Source: CAVUDO01 sp963740255 (lineage in GTDB: Bacteria; Actinomycetota; Actinomycetes; Mycobacteriales; Cryptosporangiaceae). Taken from it: a DNA stretch of 64,000 nt. The position numbers were made by a program, and so were the translations under genes. The first letter of the stretch is position 1; the number at the start of each line of letters is the position of its first letter. Where the stretch lies: NCBI GenBank assembly GCA_963740255.1, contig CAVUDO010000005.1, positions 124,001-188,000 on the forward strand, written 5' to 3'. The notes below the pieces were generated by a model. That model did no database searches. It was not told the DNA's origin and saw only the letters and a program-made list of their open reading frames with translations. Shown here piece by piece: positions 51,353 to 60,272 of the stretch.

Positions 51353-52912
51353 TCAGCCCCAGGCGAGCAGGGCTGCCTCGGGGTCGTTCAGGAAGCGGCC
51401 GACGTCGGCGAGGAAGCGCGAACCCAGCTCCCCGTCCACCACCCGGTGGTCGAAGGAGAGCGCGAGCTGGCACACCTGGCGGACCCGGATTTTCCCCTTG
51501 TGCACCCACGGCTGCTCCCGGACGGCGCCGAACGCCAGGATCGCCACCTCGCCCGGGTTGAGGATCGGCGTGCCGGTGTCCACCCCGAACACCCCAACGT
51601 TGGTGATCGTGATCGTGCCGCCCTGCATGTCGGCCGGCGGTGTCCGGCCGTCCTTCGCCAGCGCGACCAGGGCGTCGAGCTGCTCGGCGAGCTGCCGCAG
51701 CGAGAGCCGGCCGGCGTCCTTCACGTTCGGCACGATCAGGCCGCGCGGAGTGGCCGCGGCGATGCCCAGGTTGACGTACTCCTTGACGACGATCTCGCCG
51801 GCCGCCTCGTCCCAGGAGGCGTTCACCATCGGGTGCCGGGCGGCCGCGAGGACCATCGCCTTGGCCACCAGCAGCAGCGGGCCCACCCGTACGTCGGCGA
51901 ACTCCGGCGACGCCTTGAGCTTGCGCACCGCGCGCATCGTCCGGGTCACGTCGACGGTGAGGAACTCGGTGACGTGCGGGGCGCTGAACGCACTGGTGAC
52001 CATCGCGGCCGCGGTCAGCCGCCGGACGCCCTTCACCGGGACGCGCTGCTCGCGGCTGGCGTCCCACCCGGCCGACGCGGCATCGGCGGCCCGGCGCGCC
52101 GGCATCGGGTGCGGCTCGCCGACGGACGCGGCCGGCACGTGCGCGCGGGCCGACTCGTGGGCGATCTGCACGTCGCCGCGGGTGATGGAGCCGTCCGGCC
52201 CGGTACCGCGCACGGTGGCGAGATCGAGTCCCAGGTCACGGGCGAGCTTGCGTACCGGCGGCTTGGCCCGCACCGGGGCCGACGCGGCCTCGGCGGCCCG
52301 TTCCGCCGCCCGGCCGACCTCCAGGCCGCCGTGCCGCACGGGCTTGGCCCCGGTGGCCAGCGAGTCGGGGATGCTCGGCAGCAGGCTCAGCTCGTGGTCG
52401 CGCAGCGGCGTCCCCGCGGCATCCTGGGCCGGGGCCTCGACGGGCTTGCGGGGGCGTCGCTTCGCCGTGACGGTCTTCGGGCCGTACCCGACCAGCACCG
52501 ACGTCCGCCCACCCGGCGCGGGACCGCCGATCAGCCCGGGTTCGACCGCCTCGGAGTCGCCGGCCACCGTGACCGAGGCGAGCGTCTCCGCCGACGGTGG
52601 TGCGCTCTCCAGCGTCGTCGCGCCGTCGCCGGGCGCCGGCTCCGCGGCGGGAAGTGCGCCCGCGCCGGGGTCGGTGTCGAACGCGATGATCGGGGCGCCG
52701 ACGTCCACGGTGTCGCCCTCGGTGTGCAGCAGGTCGGTCACCACGCCGGCGTAGGGGGACGGGATCTCCACCGCCGCCTTGGCCGTCTCGACCTCGACGA
52801 TCGGCTGGTTGAGCGTCACGGTGTCACCGGGCTTGACCAGCCACTGCAGGATCTCGCCCTCGGTGAGGCCCTCGCCGAGGTCGGGCAGGTTGAACCGTTT
52901 GATGCGCGACAT
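51353..52912 (-). CDS. Branched-chain 2-oxo acid (or pyruvate) dehydrogenase E2 acyltransferase
   Basis: 519 residues. One N-terminal lipoyl domain with the lipoylated Lys45 in VETAKAAVEIPSPYAG, a Pro/Ala/Glu-rich linker, an E1/E3-binding domain (PPVRKLARDLGLDLATVRGTGPDGSITRGDVQ split around residue 215), and the catalytic domain with FDHRVVDGELGSRFL near the end (the His and Asp of HxxxDG). It moves the acyl group from E1 to CoA. Gene order E1alpha-E1beta-E2 and short gap (8 bases) point to a branched-chain type complex. E3 is not here. Confidence 0.92.
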   Translation of the reverse strand: MSRIKRFNLPDLGEGLTEGEILQWLVKPGDTVTLNQPIVEVETAKAAVEIPSPYAGVVTDLLHTEGDTVDVGAPIIAFDTDPGAGALPAAEPAPGDGATTLESAPPSAETLASVTVAGDSEAVEPGLIGGPAPGGRTSVLVGYGPKTVTAKRRPRKPVEAPAQDAAGTPLRDHELSLLPSIPDSLATGAKPVRHGGLEVGRAAERAAEAASAPVRAKPPVRKLARDLGLDLATVRGTGPDGSITRGDVQIAHESARAHVPAASVGEPHPMPARRAADAASAGWDASREQRVPVKGVRRLTAAAMVTSAFSAPHVTEFLTVDVTRTMRAVRKLKASPEFADVRVGPLLLVAKAMVLAAARHPMVNASWDEAAGEIVVKEYVNLGIAAATPRGLIVPNVKDAGRLSLRQLAEQLDALVALAKDGRTPPADMQGGTITITNVGVFGVDTGTPILNPGEVAILAFGAVREQPWVHKGKIRVRQVCQLALSFDHRVVDGELGSRFLADVGRFLNDPEAALLAWG

Positions 52913-52920
52913 CGGGCTCC

Positions 52921-53934
52921 TCACCAGCCGAACGAGCGGTCGACGGCGTCCAGGATGCGGTCGAGGTCGGGCAGGTAGTCCTCTTCGAGGCGGGCCGGCG
53001 GGTAGGGCGTGTCGTAGCCCGTCACCCGCAGCACCGGCGCCTCCAGCGAGTAGAAGCAGCGCTCGGTGACCCGGGCCGCGACCTCCGAACCGAGCCCGAG
53101 GTTGCCCGGTGCCTCGTGGACGACCACCAGCCGGCCGGTCTTCTCCACCGAGGCGTACACCGGGTCGAGGTCGAGCGGGGACAGCGACCGCAGGTCGATC
53201 ACCTCCAGCTCGCGCTCGCCCTCGGCCGCCGCCGCGGCGTCCAGCGCGGTCTTGATCATCGGCCCGTACGCGACCACGGTGGCGTCCCGGCCCTCGCGGA
53301 CGATGCGGGAGTCGTGCAGCGGGTACCAGTCGGACGCGGGGGCGCCGTCGGCGACCCCGGCCTTCTCCCAGTACCGCCGCTTGGGCTCGAAGAAGACGAT
53401 CGGGTCGTCGCTGGCGATCGCCTGCTGGATCATCGTGAACGCGTCGGTGGGGTTCGAGCAGGCCACCACCTTGAGGCCGGCCGTGTGGGCGAAGTACGCC
53501 TCGGGCGACTCGGAGTGGTGCTCGACCGCGCCGATGCCGCCGCCGAACGGGATCCGCACCACGACCGGCAGCTTCACCCGCCCCTTCGAGCGGTAGTGCA
53601 TCTTGGCGAGCTGGCTGACGATCTGGTCGTACGCCGGGTAGACGAAGCCGTCGAACTGGATCTCGCAGACCGGCCGGTAGCCCCGCATCGCCATGCCGAT
53701 CGCGGTGCCGAGGATGCCCGACTCGGCGAGCGGCGTGTCGATCACCCGGTGCTCGCCGAAGTCCTTCTGCAGGCCATCGGTGACCCGGAAGACGCCGCCC
53801 AGCTTGCCGACGTCCTCGCCCATCACGAGCACCTTGTCGTCGGCTTCCATCGCCTTGCGCAGGCCGGTGTTCACGGCCTTGCCGAGCGTCATCGTGGTCG
53901 TCGACGCGTCTGTCGACGTGGTCGTCGGCGTCAT
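52921..53934 (-). CDS. 2-oxo acid dehydrogenase E1 beta subunit
   Basis: 337 residues. Start ATG at 53934 overlaps the E1alpha stop (ATGA). Seen: KVLVMGEDVGKLGGVFRVTDGL, DTPLAESGILGTAIGMAMRGYRPVCEIQF, RIPFGGGIGAVEHHSESPEAYFAH and RLVVVHEAPGNLGLGSEVAARV, all E1beta signatures. It contributes to the thiamine diphosphate site and to the dimer. A short Thr/Ser-rich leader (PTTTSTDASTTT) precedes the core. Confidence 0.95.
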   Translation of the reverse strand: MTPTTTSTDASTTTMTLGKAVNTGLRKAMEADDKVLVMGEDVGKLGGVFRVTDGLQKDFGEHRVIDTPLAESGILGTAIGMAMRGYRPVCEIQFDGFVYPAYDQIVSQLAKMHYRSKGRVKLPVVVRIPFGGGIGAVEHHSESPEAYFAHTAGLKVVACSNPTDAFTMIQQAIASDDPIVFFEPKRRYWEKAGVADGAPASDWYPLHDSRIVREGRDATVVAYGPMIKTALDAAAAAEGERELEVIDLRSLSPLDLDPVYASVEKTGRLVVVHEAPGNLGLGSEVAARVTERCFYSLEAPVLRVTGYDTPYPPARLEEDYLPDLDRILDAVDRSFGW

Positions 53935-55127
53935 CGGTGCCCACCCCCGTGTGCCGCGTCGGCGAATCCGGACTGGTAGCTGGCGAACGTCTCCCGTTCG
54001 GCGTCGATCTCGCGGGAGCCCTCGGCGTAGACGTTGTCGAAGATCGAGCTGGGCTCGGGGTCGGGCATCGTCAGGCAGCCCTCGCGCAGCCCGGTGGCCA
54101 GCGCGTCGGACTCGGCTTCGACCTCGCCGAAGTACGCCTCGTCGGCGAGCTGCTGCCGCACCAGGAACGACTTCATCCGGGCGATCGGGTCCTTGAGCTT
54201 CCACGCCTCGACCTCGGAGGCGATCCGGTAGCGGGACGGGTCGTCCGAGGTGGTGTGGGCGCCCATCCGGTAGGTGTAGGCCTCGATGAACGCCGGCCCC
54301 TGGCCGTTGCGCGCGTCGTCCAGGGCCTTCCGGGTGACCGCGAGGGTGGCCAGCACGTCGTTGCCGTCCACCTGGACGCCCGGGAACCCGAAGCCGGCCG
54401 CCCGCCTGAACAGCGGCACCCTGGTCTGGCGCTCCAGCGGCTCGGAGATCGCGTACTGGTTGTTCTGGCAGAAGAACACGACCGGGGCGGCGAACACGCT
54501 GGCCCAGATGAACGCCTCGTTCACGTCGCCCTGGCTGGTGGCGCCGTCGCCGAGGTAGGCGATCACCGCCTCGCCGTCGGGCGTGCCGACCTTGCCGTCC
54601 TTGGTGATGGCCATCGCGTAGCCGGTGGCATGCAGGCACTGGGCGCCGATGACGATCGTGTACATCGCGAAGTTGTGCTCGCGCGGGTCCATCGCGCCGA
54701 GGTCGATGCCGCGGAACAGGCCCAGCGCCTTCAACGGGTCGACGCCCTTGCACCAGGCCACGCCGTGCTCGCGGTAGGTGGGGAAGGCCATGTCCTGCGG
54801 CCGCATCGCCCGGCCCGAGCCGATCTGCGCGGCCTCCTGGCCCAGCAGCGACGCCCAGATGCCCAGCTCGCCCTGGCGTTGCAGCGCGGTGGCCTCGGCG
54901 TCGATCCGCCGGATCATCACCAGGTCGCGGTAGAGGTCGCGGTACTCGGCGTCGGTGAGGTCGATCGCGTAGTCGGGGTGTTCGACCCGCTCGCCCTCGG
55001 GCGTGAGCAACTGGACGAGATCGGGGTCGGCCCCGCCCGACGGGGCGGCGCCAGTCGACTCCGGGCCGGCTCCGCTCGGCTGTTCGCCGCGACGCTCACC
55101 TGCCCGTCGTCCTCGGTCTCCGGACAT
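53931..55127 (-). CDS. 2-oxo acid dehydrogenase E1 alpha subunit
   Basis: 398 residues from the ATG at 55127 (GAGGAGAGG ahead). The thiamine diphosphate motif is IAYLGDGATSQGDVNEAFIWASVF ending QNNQYAIS; other marks are SLLGQEAAQIGSGRAMRPQD and the phosphorylation-loop-like YRMGAHTTSDDPSRYR, which is the branched-chain E1alpha form. The N-terminal 45 residues are a low-complexity Gly/Ser/Ala stretch not needed by the family. Oxidative decarboxylation of branched 2-oxo acids is the likely reaction, providing starter acyl-CoAs for branched lipids. Confidence 0.92.
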   Translation of the reverse strand: MSGDRGRRAGERRGEQPSGAGPESTGAAPSGGADPDLVQLLTPEGERVEHPDYAIDLTDAEYRDLYRDLVMIRRIDAEATALQRQGELGIWASLLGQEAAQIGSGRAMRPQDMAFPTYREHGVAWCKGVDPLKALGLFRGIDLGAMDPREHNFAMYTIVIGAQCLHATGYAMAITKDGKVGTPDGEAVIAYLGDGATSQGDVNEAFIWASVFAAPVVFFCQNNQYAISEPLERQTRVPLFRRAAGFGFPGVQVDGNDVLATLAVTRKALDDARNGQGPAFIEAYTYRMGAHTTSDDPSRYRIASEVEAWKLKDPIARMKSFLVRQQLADEAYFGEVEAESDALATGLREGCLTMPDPEPSSIFDNVYAEGSREIDAERETFASYQSGFADAAHGGGHR

Positions 55128-55590
55128 GCGGCCCTCTCCTCGCTGGGTGCCGGCGGCTCGGGATCGCCGTTGCCTGCCTGGGCGGGGCCGGACGGGTCCG
55201 TGGGCACGGTGGGTGGTATGCCCGTGGACGGCCGCCGGCCCCCTCGAATGGGACTGGCCCCCCTCGCGGGGGCCGCGCGCACTCGGCACAGGTGCCGAAC
55301 GACGCGGCAGTGCGGAACTACGTCGTGACTGCTCCCAATATGGCAGAAGCGTACCGGCGCCACCGCGTCGTCCACATCTTTCATGTGACTCCTGAGTGCG
55401 AGAACAGCGCTGGGGTGACACATCGCACCGAGGCCCTCGCGCAGCGTTCCCCGGCCGCCACGCTCGGGTGCACAGGCGTCACGACCGTGATCGGCCGAAC
55501 AGCCCACCGCAGGCAGGTCGTCCGGCGGGCATGGCGGGGTCGCTGAACGGCGTGGCCGGTGGGGACGATGAAACGGTCAGCACAGCGGGC

Positions 55591-55625
55591 GTGGAACGCC
55601 GTCGCACCCCCCGACGGCGTTCCAC
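55591..55625. promoter_or_regulatory. 14-bp perfect hairpin in the 574-base gap upstream of the E1 alpha and Pro-rich genes
   Basis: GTGGAACGCCGTCG pairs with its complement around a seven-base loop. It lies in the longest gene-free gap (55128-55701), about 77 bases before the Pro-rich gene. The gap also has an AT-rich CCAATATGG near 55340, a likely promoter area for the minus-strand E1 operon. The hairpin could stop read-through from one side. No other coding frame in the gap is convincing. Confidence 0.6.
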
Positions 55626-55701
55626 CCCCGTTCGGCCCGTTCGGGGGAAGGCGGTGGTCGGCGTGCGGAACCGGAGTGGTGATCGGCAACGGCGCGTGGT
55701 G

Positions 55702-56514
55702 ATGCCTTCCCCGGTGTCCCGGCGCGGCGGCGACGCGGCGTCCGACCGGCTCGCGCTCTCGTTCCTGACCGAGCAGCGGACCCTTCGCCTCAGCCCGCCC
55801 GCACCGGCCCTGGTGGTCGCCCCGGCCGAGCCGGTGCCCCCCCGGCTGACGCCCCGACGTCGGCGCGGGCTGGCCCAGGCCGCCACGGTCGCGGTGCTCT
55901 GCGGGCTCGGCACCGGCGCCACGGTGGCAGTGGTGGGCATCGGATCGGCCGAGGTGGACGAGACATCGGTGCTGGTCACCGCCCCCTACACCCCGGGGCC
56001 CAGCCGCGGCCCGATGCTCGTGCCGGCGCCGCCCGCCGGGCCGAGCCAGCCGTCCGCCCGCCAGGCCCCCCGGAACGACCGGGAGGCCACCCCGTCCCGG
56101 CCGCGCCCCAGCGGGGACGGCATCGTTCCGGGGCCGGCGCGACCTGGGGAAGCGCCAGCCCCGGACCTCCCGGGCATCCCACCCGGCGCGGTGCCCGGGC
56201 GGCCGGCGGGACCGCGGCCCGACGGGCCCGACGGGCCGGGCGGGCCGGCCGGGCTCGGCGTCAGCCCGCCGTCCCGAGGCCCCGACCCGACGCCGTCCGC
56301 CGTGCCGCCCGCGAAGCGGCCCACGGCCCGTCCACCCGCCGCGCGCCCGTCCGTCGAGCGGCCGCCCGCACACCCGGCCAAGCCGTCGCGGCCCGCACCG
56401 GATGCCCGCCCCACGGCGCCCGGCCCCACCCCGCCCGACGCGGGGACGCCCTCGCCCGGCGCGTCCGTGAAGCCGTCCGAACGGTCGGTGCTCTCGGATC
56501 TGCTCGGCCCCTGA
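55702..56514 (+). CDS. Membrane-anchored Pro-rich protein
   Basis: About 270 residues. A basic N-terminus (SRRGGDAASDRLALSFLTEQR), one membrane helix (GLAQAATVAVLCGLGTGATVAVVGIG), and then about 180 residues of Pro, Ala, Arg and Gly with PGPARPGEAPAPDLPG-like repeats and a short C-terminal ERSVLSDLLGP. It probably spans the cell wall. No family recognised. The start is uncertain: GTG at 55696 or 55699 are also possible. Confidence 0.7.
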   Translation: MPSPVSRRGGDAASDRLALSFLTEQRTLRLSPPAPALVVAPAEPVPPRLTPRRRRGLAQAATVAVLCGLGTGATVAVVGIGSAEVDETSVLVTAPYTPGPSRGPMLVPAPPAGPSQPSARQAPRNDREATPSRPRPSGDGIVPGPARPGEAPAPDLPGIPPGAVPGRPAGPRPDGPDGPGGPAGLGVSPPSRGPDPTPSAVPPAKRPTARPPAARPSVERPPAHPAKPSRPAPDARPTAPGPTPPDAGTPSPGASVKPSERSVLSDLLGP

Positions 56515-56518
56515 ACCG

Positions 56519-57271
56519 CTACCGGTGCCAGTAGTTCGACGTGAGGCGAACCGCCACGACGTGGCGCTGCCCCCCGGAGAGCACGGACCGCACCGTATGG
56601 CTGTCGATGTGCTTCGAGGCAACCGTCACGTCACCCCACGGGTTGCCCACCACGAGGTCGATGTCGTCCAGGTCCGGCCGGTCGAGCCACTCGACGGTCA
56701 TCACCACGCCGGTGTCCGCGCGCTCGTACTCCGCCGCGGGTAGATCGTTCAGGGTGTAGGAGGGGTTGCCTAACGTGGCCCGGGCGTCCCAGTACTCGGT
56801 GACGACCCCTCGCAGATCCAACTCGCCCGCCGACCAGCCGTCCGCGAGGAGCGCGTCGTGCAGCTCCAGCGCCTCGCTGCGGAACGTCGCCCGGTCGAAC
56901 CCGAGGACGGTGTCCAGGTCGTGGTCGCACGAGAGGTTCCACTGGTCGTCGACTATCCAGTTGTGCCGGCCGTTGGCGCAGCGGTCCTTGTGCCCGGTCG
57001 CGACCAGGGTGGAGTTGGGGAGGACGCGGGCCACCAGGTCGCCCGCCCGCCGGCTCTCCGCCGACGTCTGCTTCCAGGAGGCGGTGCGGGCCGCCACGAC
57101 GTCCTCGGCCCGGGGGTCCGCGGCACGGCCGCCGCCCAGCGCGTCGAGGAGCGCGAACACGCCCACGATGGTCACCGCCGCGGCGGCGAACACGGCGGCG
57201 GCGACCAGAACTGCCGTTGCCACCACCCAGGGAGAACGGGGTCGGTAGCCACGAGGAGGCGGAGGAGCCAT
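56519..57271 (-). CDS. Membrane-anchored hypothetical protein
   Basis: 250 residues. A short Pro-Arg N-terminus, one helix (VVATAVLVAAAVFAAAAVTIVGVFALL), then a soluble outer domain with AEDVVAARTASWKQTSAES, DRCANGRHNWIVDDQWNLSCDHDLDTVLG with a Cys pair, and VVMTVEWLDRPDLDDIDLVVGNPWG. No family recognised. Stop is four bases from the convergent Pro-rich gene. Confidence 0.7.
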   Translation of the reverse strand: MAPPPPRGYRPRSPWVVATAVLVAAAVFAAAAVTIVGVFALLDALGGGRAADPRAEDVVAARTASWKQTSAESRRAGDLVARVLPNSTLVATGHKDRCANGRHNWIVDDQWNLSCDHDLDTVLGFDRATFRSEALELHDALLADGWSAGELDLRGVVTEYWDARATLGNPSYTLNDLPAAEYERADTGVVMTVEWLDRPDLDDIDLVVGNPWGDVTVASKHIDSHTVRSVLSGGQRHVVAVRLTSNYWHR

Positions 57272-57555
57272 GACACGGCCTTTCTCGCTCGGAACCCCGG
57301 TCTCCCGGGCCGTGCCTCGACCGTAGGAGCGGGGCGACGTCGTCCGGATGAGCCGAAGTACTCACCCGGACCGAGCCCGCACCGGCCCTCGAAGGAGCCT
57401 GCGCTGGGAGCCTCGGCCACCGCGGGATCGCCCGACCGGGCGACGCGCGCACGATCACGCGAGCCTCCGCGCCGGCGCTCGGGCGGGACAAAGTGGCTAT
57501 CCACCCGTCCGCAGCAGAAGCCACATCGGACGGGCCGGACCGCCATCATGGGCGG

Positions 57556-59118
57556 GTGCAGGAGACCCCGTCCGCTCCGGACCTGACCGCGACCGAGCGC
57601 CGCCTCTGGAACGCGTTCCCGACCGGCGCCTGGGTCGACCTCACCCCCGACGACCCGGCCGAGTCCGCACCGGAGCACGACCTCGCGGGGACCGACCCGC
57701 CGGTGGGCAGCGGGTCGCGGGCCCATTCGACCCCCGGCCTGCGGGCACCTGAGGACGACGTGGCCTGGGGGCCCGAACGGACGGTGCGCGCCGAGGTGAT
57801 CGCACACCTGCTCCTCGGCGCCCGGAGCGCCGAGCCCGGCCACGTCGCGTCGGTCCGGCTGCGCGGGGCCCGGGTCACCGGCGGCCTCACCCTGAGCAGC
57901 GGTTCCACGGGGTGCGAGCTGTGGCTGGAGGGCTGCCTCCTGGACGAGCCGCCCGACCTGGCCGAGTTCTCCAGCCGCACGCTCCGGATCACCGACTCGC
58001 GGCTGCCCGGGTTCCGGGGCTCCGGCCTCAAGGTGGACGGGCACCTGAGCCTGTCCGGTTCGGTGGTCGAGGGCGAGGTGCGGCTGGCGCGGGCACAGCT
58101 CTCCGGCGGGCTCCGGCTCAACCGGACGACGATCCGCAATCCCGACGGCTGGGCGTTCTCCTCGGGCGCGCTCAGCGTCGGGGCGGGCATGTACGCGCAG
58201 GGGGCGGAGTTCGACGGCGGCATGCGGCTGGCCGGCGCCCGGATGACCGCAGGGCTGTTCCTGCAGGGCGCCACGCTGCGGAAACCCGGCGGCGAGGCGC
58301 TCTCGGCGCCGAACCTGTCGGTCGAGGACGCGATGATGTGCAGCGACGGGTTCACCGCGGAGGGCACCGTCAGCCTGCGCGGCGCCCGCGTCAACGGCAT
58401 GCTCTCCTTCCGCGGGGCAGTCCTGCGGGGCGGGCCGGATGTCCCGGCGCTCAACGCCAACCACATCGAGGCCCGCGAGCTGGTGCTCGTCCCGAGCGAG
58501 CCGATCCGGGGCATGGTCAACCTGACCTACTCCCGCATCGGCGTGATCCTGGACGACACCCCCGCCGTCTGGCCGGACGAGCTCCGGTTGAACGGGCTGG
58601 TGTACGACTCGCTGCGCGGCTTTCCGGCGCACCGGCGCCTCGACTGGGTCGCGCGCGACCCCCGCGGTTTCCGGCCCCAGCCGTACGAGCAGCTCGCGGC
58701 CTGGTTCGTGCGGGACGGCAACGACGCGCTGGCCCGCCGCACCCAGCTCGCCAAGCTGCGCGCCCGCCGCGCGACCGAACGGCTCGACCGACGGATCTGG
58801 GGCCACCTCCTGGACGCCACCGTCGGGTACGGGTACCGGCCGTGGCTCGCGGCGCTGTGGTTCGGCCTGCTGCTGGCCGTCGGGACCACGGTCTTCTCGC
58901 TGGTGCCGCCGCCGCCGCTCAAGGCGGCCGAGGCACCCCACTTCAACGCGTTCGCCTACTCCCTCGACCTGCTGGTCCCGCTGAACGCGTTCGGCCAGCG
59001 CGGCGCGTTCAACCCGTCCGGCTGGACGCAGTGGCTCAGCTACACGCTGGTCGGGTCGGGCTGGCTGCTCACCACCGCCCTCTTCGCGGGCATCACCCGC
59101 ACCCTCCGCATCCACTGA
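57556..59118 (+). CDS. Repeat-rich (pentapeptide-like) protein with C-terminal membrane helices
   Basis: About 520 residues. Residues 100-330 are a beta-helix of short repeats such as VRLRGARVTGGLTLSSG, LKVDGHLSLSGSVVEGEVRLARAQLSGGLRL and VSLRGARVNGMLSFRGAVL, where AxLxG-type steps repeat about every 20 residues. The C-terminal 120 residues have three or four membrane helices (WLAALWFGLLLAVGTTVFSLV, YTLVGSGWLLTTALFAGI). Streptomyces homologues are often labelled membrane-associated oxidoreductase without evidence. GTG at 57556 is a possible leaderless start; 57493 is an alternative. Confidence 0.75.
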   Translation: MQETPSAPDLTATERRLWNAFPTGAWVDLTPDDPAESAPEHDLAGTDPPVGSGSRAHSTPGLRAPEDDVAWGPERTVRAEVIAHLLLGARSAEPGHVASVRLRGARVTGGLTLSSGSTGCELWLEGCLLDEPPDLAEFSSRTLRITDSRLPGFRGSGLKVDGHLSLSGSVVEGEVRLARAQLSGGLRLNRTTIRNPDGWAFSSGALSVGAGMYAQGAEFDGGMRLAGARMTAGLFLQGATLRKPGGEALSAPNLSVEDAMMCSDGFTAEGTVSLRGARVNGMLSFRGAVLRGGPDVPALNANHIEARELVLVPSEPIRGMVNLTYSRIGVILDDTPAVWPDELRLNGLVYDSLRGFPAHRRLDWVARDPRGFRPQPYEQLAAWFVRDGNDALARRTQLAKLRARRATERLDRRIWGHLLDATVGYGYRPWLAALWFGLLLAVGTTVFSLVPPPPLKAAEAPHFNAFAYSLDLLVPLNAFGQRGAFNPSGWTQWLSYTLVGSGWLLTTALFAGITRTLRIH

Positions 59119-59180
59119 CCGCTCCACCCGCCGGTTTCGGCGGCGGCCCTCGGACGTCGCCTTGGAGCGGAAGTGCGCCG

Positions 59181-59474
59181 TCAGGCGGCCGTGTGCGGTG
59201 CGGCCAGAGTGGCCAGAACCCGCCGTACGTCGGCGAGCGGCACGAGCGCGGTGTCCGCGGTCAACTCGGCCAGGCCAGCCTCGACGAACTGGCGCATGAG
59301 AGTTGTCGCCGGCAGCCCACGCTCGGTGGCGGCGGCCCGGACGGCTTGGTCGAGTTCCAGCGGGATCCGCAGGGACCGGCTGACCATCGGGCCAGCGGTG
59401 TCGGGCACGGGCAGACCAGCTTCCTCACCGGTGGCCATCACCTCGGCCAGGCTCGCATCGAGTGGGTTGGTCAT
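59181..59474 (-). CDS. Ribbon-helix-helix-like antitoxin
   Basis: 97 residues. SRSLRIPLELDQAVRAAATERGLPATTLMRQFVEAGLAE is an RHH core (strand, helix, helix), with a hydrophobic C-terminal helix. Its ATG overlaps the stop of the upstream toxin-like gene (59471-59474), so here the toxin gene comes first. Confidence 0.75.
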   Translation of the reverse strand: MTNPLDASLAEVMATGEEAGLPVPDTAGPMVSRSLRIPLELDQAVRAAATERGLPATTLMRQFVEAGLAELTADTALVPLADVRRVLATLAAPHTAA

Positions 59475-59755
59475 GGCTGCCTCCCGGTATACCTCTCGAA
59501 CACGGCGACTTCCTCGGCGTCCATCTCGCGGGCCGCCACCACGTCCCAGTCGTTGTCCTCCAGACCCGACTCGATGACCAGCACCACCAGATACCGACCC
59601 CGTCCGGTCACCCCGAACACCGCCGCGGCCTCGGCACCGATCTGCCGGGAGAAACGCCGCTTGGCGTGCAGGGCCTCCCACACCTCACCCGGCGTGATCC
59701 CATACACCTCCAGGTTGCCCAGCGCCTGCCCGGTGAAGCTGTAACGGTTCTTCAC
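59471..59755 (-). CDS. BrnT-like toxin candidate
   Basis: 94 residues from a GTG at 59755. ITPGEVWEALHAKRRFSRQ, RGRYLVVLVIESGLEDNDWDVVAAREMDAEEVAVFERY gives the RelE/BrnT fold pattern (split here around the last strand and helix). It is first in a pair with an RHH protein, the order of brnT-brnA. Activity is by inference from fold and pair. Confidence 0.7.
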   Translation of the reverse strand: MKNRYSFTGQALGNLEVYGITPGEVWEALHAKRRFSRQIGAEAAAVFGVTGRGRYLVVLVIESGLEDNDWDVVAAREMDAEEVAVFERYTGRQP

Positions 59756-59799
59756 CCACCGAAAGTACCACGAACGTGATACGGCACAGCCTTGGCGCA

Positions 59800-60053
59800 A
59801 CGTGGGCACGGCCGAAGCGGGCAGGATTTCTGAGGTCGGCCGCCCCCCGGCCGTGAGCTCATTGGGCCGGACGGCGCGGAAGGGCGACCGGCGGCACCCG
59901 GCCGGCGGCCCTGACCGGGCTCGGCCGGATCGTCACGGTGGATGCGCTTCATCGCGAGATCATGCCGGGTCGCGTACCCGATGATCGCCCCATCGGCCGC
60001 ACCCGGCCGGTCCCCTGGTGCCGGCCCGTGGCTCCGGTGACGAGAACGCGCAT
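59800..60053 (-). pseudogene. Chimeric remnant: NmrA/epimerase N-terminus joined to a resolvase-like gene fragment
   Basis: From 60053 the minus strand reads MRVLVTGATGR, a typical start of an NAD(P)-binding epimerase. It then breaks at about 60022 and, in the next frame, continues as PGDRPGAADGAIIGYATRHD and LAMKRIHRDDPAEPGQ, nearly identical to the resolvase-like protein encoded at 1363-1833. At 59800-59850 the sequence again resembles the 3' end of that gene (LPASAVP versus LPAQAVP). So both ends of the copy are present with the middle deleted. The flanking 517-base gap holds no intact gene. Confidence 0.8.
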
Positions 60054-60272
60054 GCCGCCTATCCCAACAGACGCCGGCGGTCGCGCCGCGCGTGCCTGAG
60101 CAACGCGGCGGCCGGCGGGGCGAGCTTCACCGTCCAGCAGGCGCTCCACGTTCGCCGCGGTGAACTCGATGCCCGCGCTGGGTTCTTGCGGTGCAGCGAA
60201 ACGCCTTTGAGCGCGCGGAGACGAGACAGCTCTTGTTTGACCGGCGCTCGTGGTGAACGAATACTCAGCCGC

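Noticed and set aside
55381..56622. A 413-codon minus-strand frame over the Pro-rich gene
   Set aside because: Gly/Arg low-complexity shadow. The plus-strand reading has a membrane helix in the right place and a basic N-terminus.
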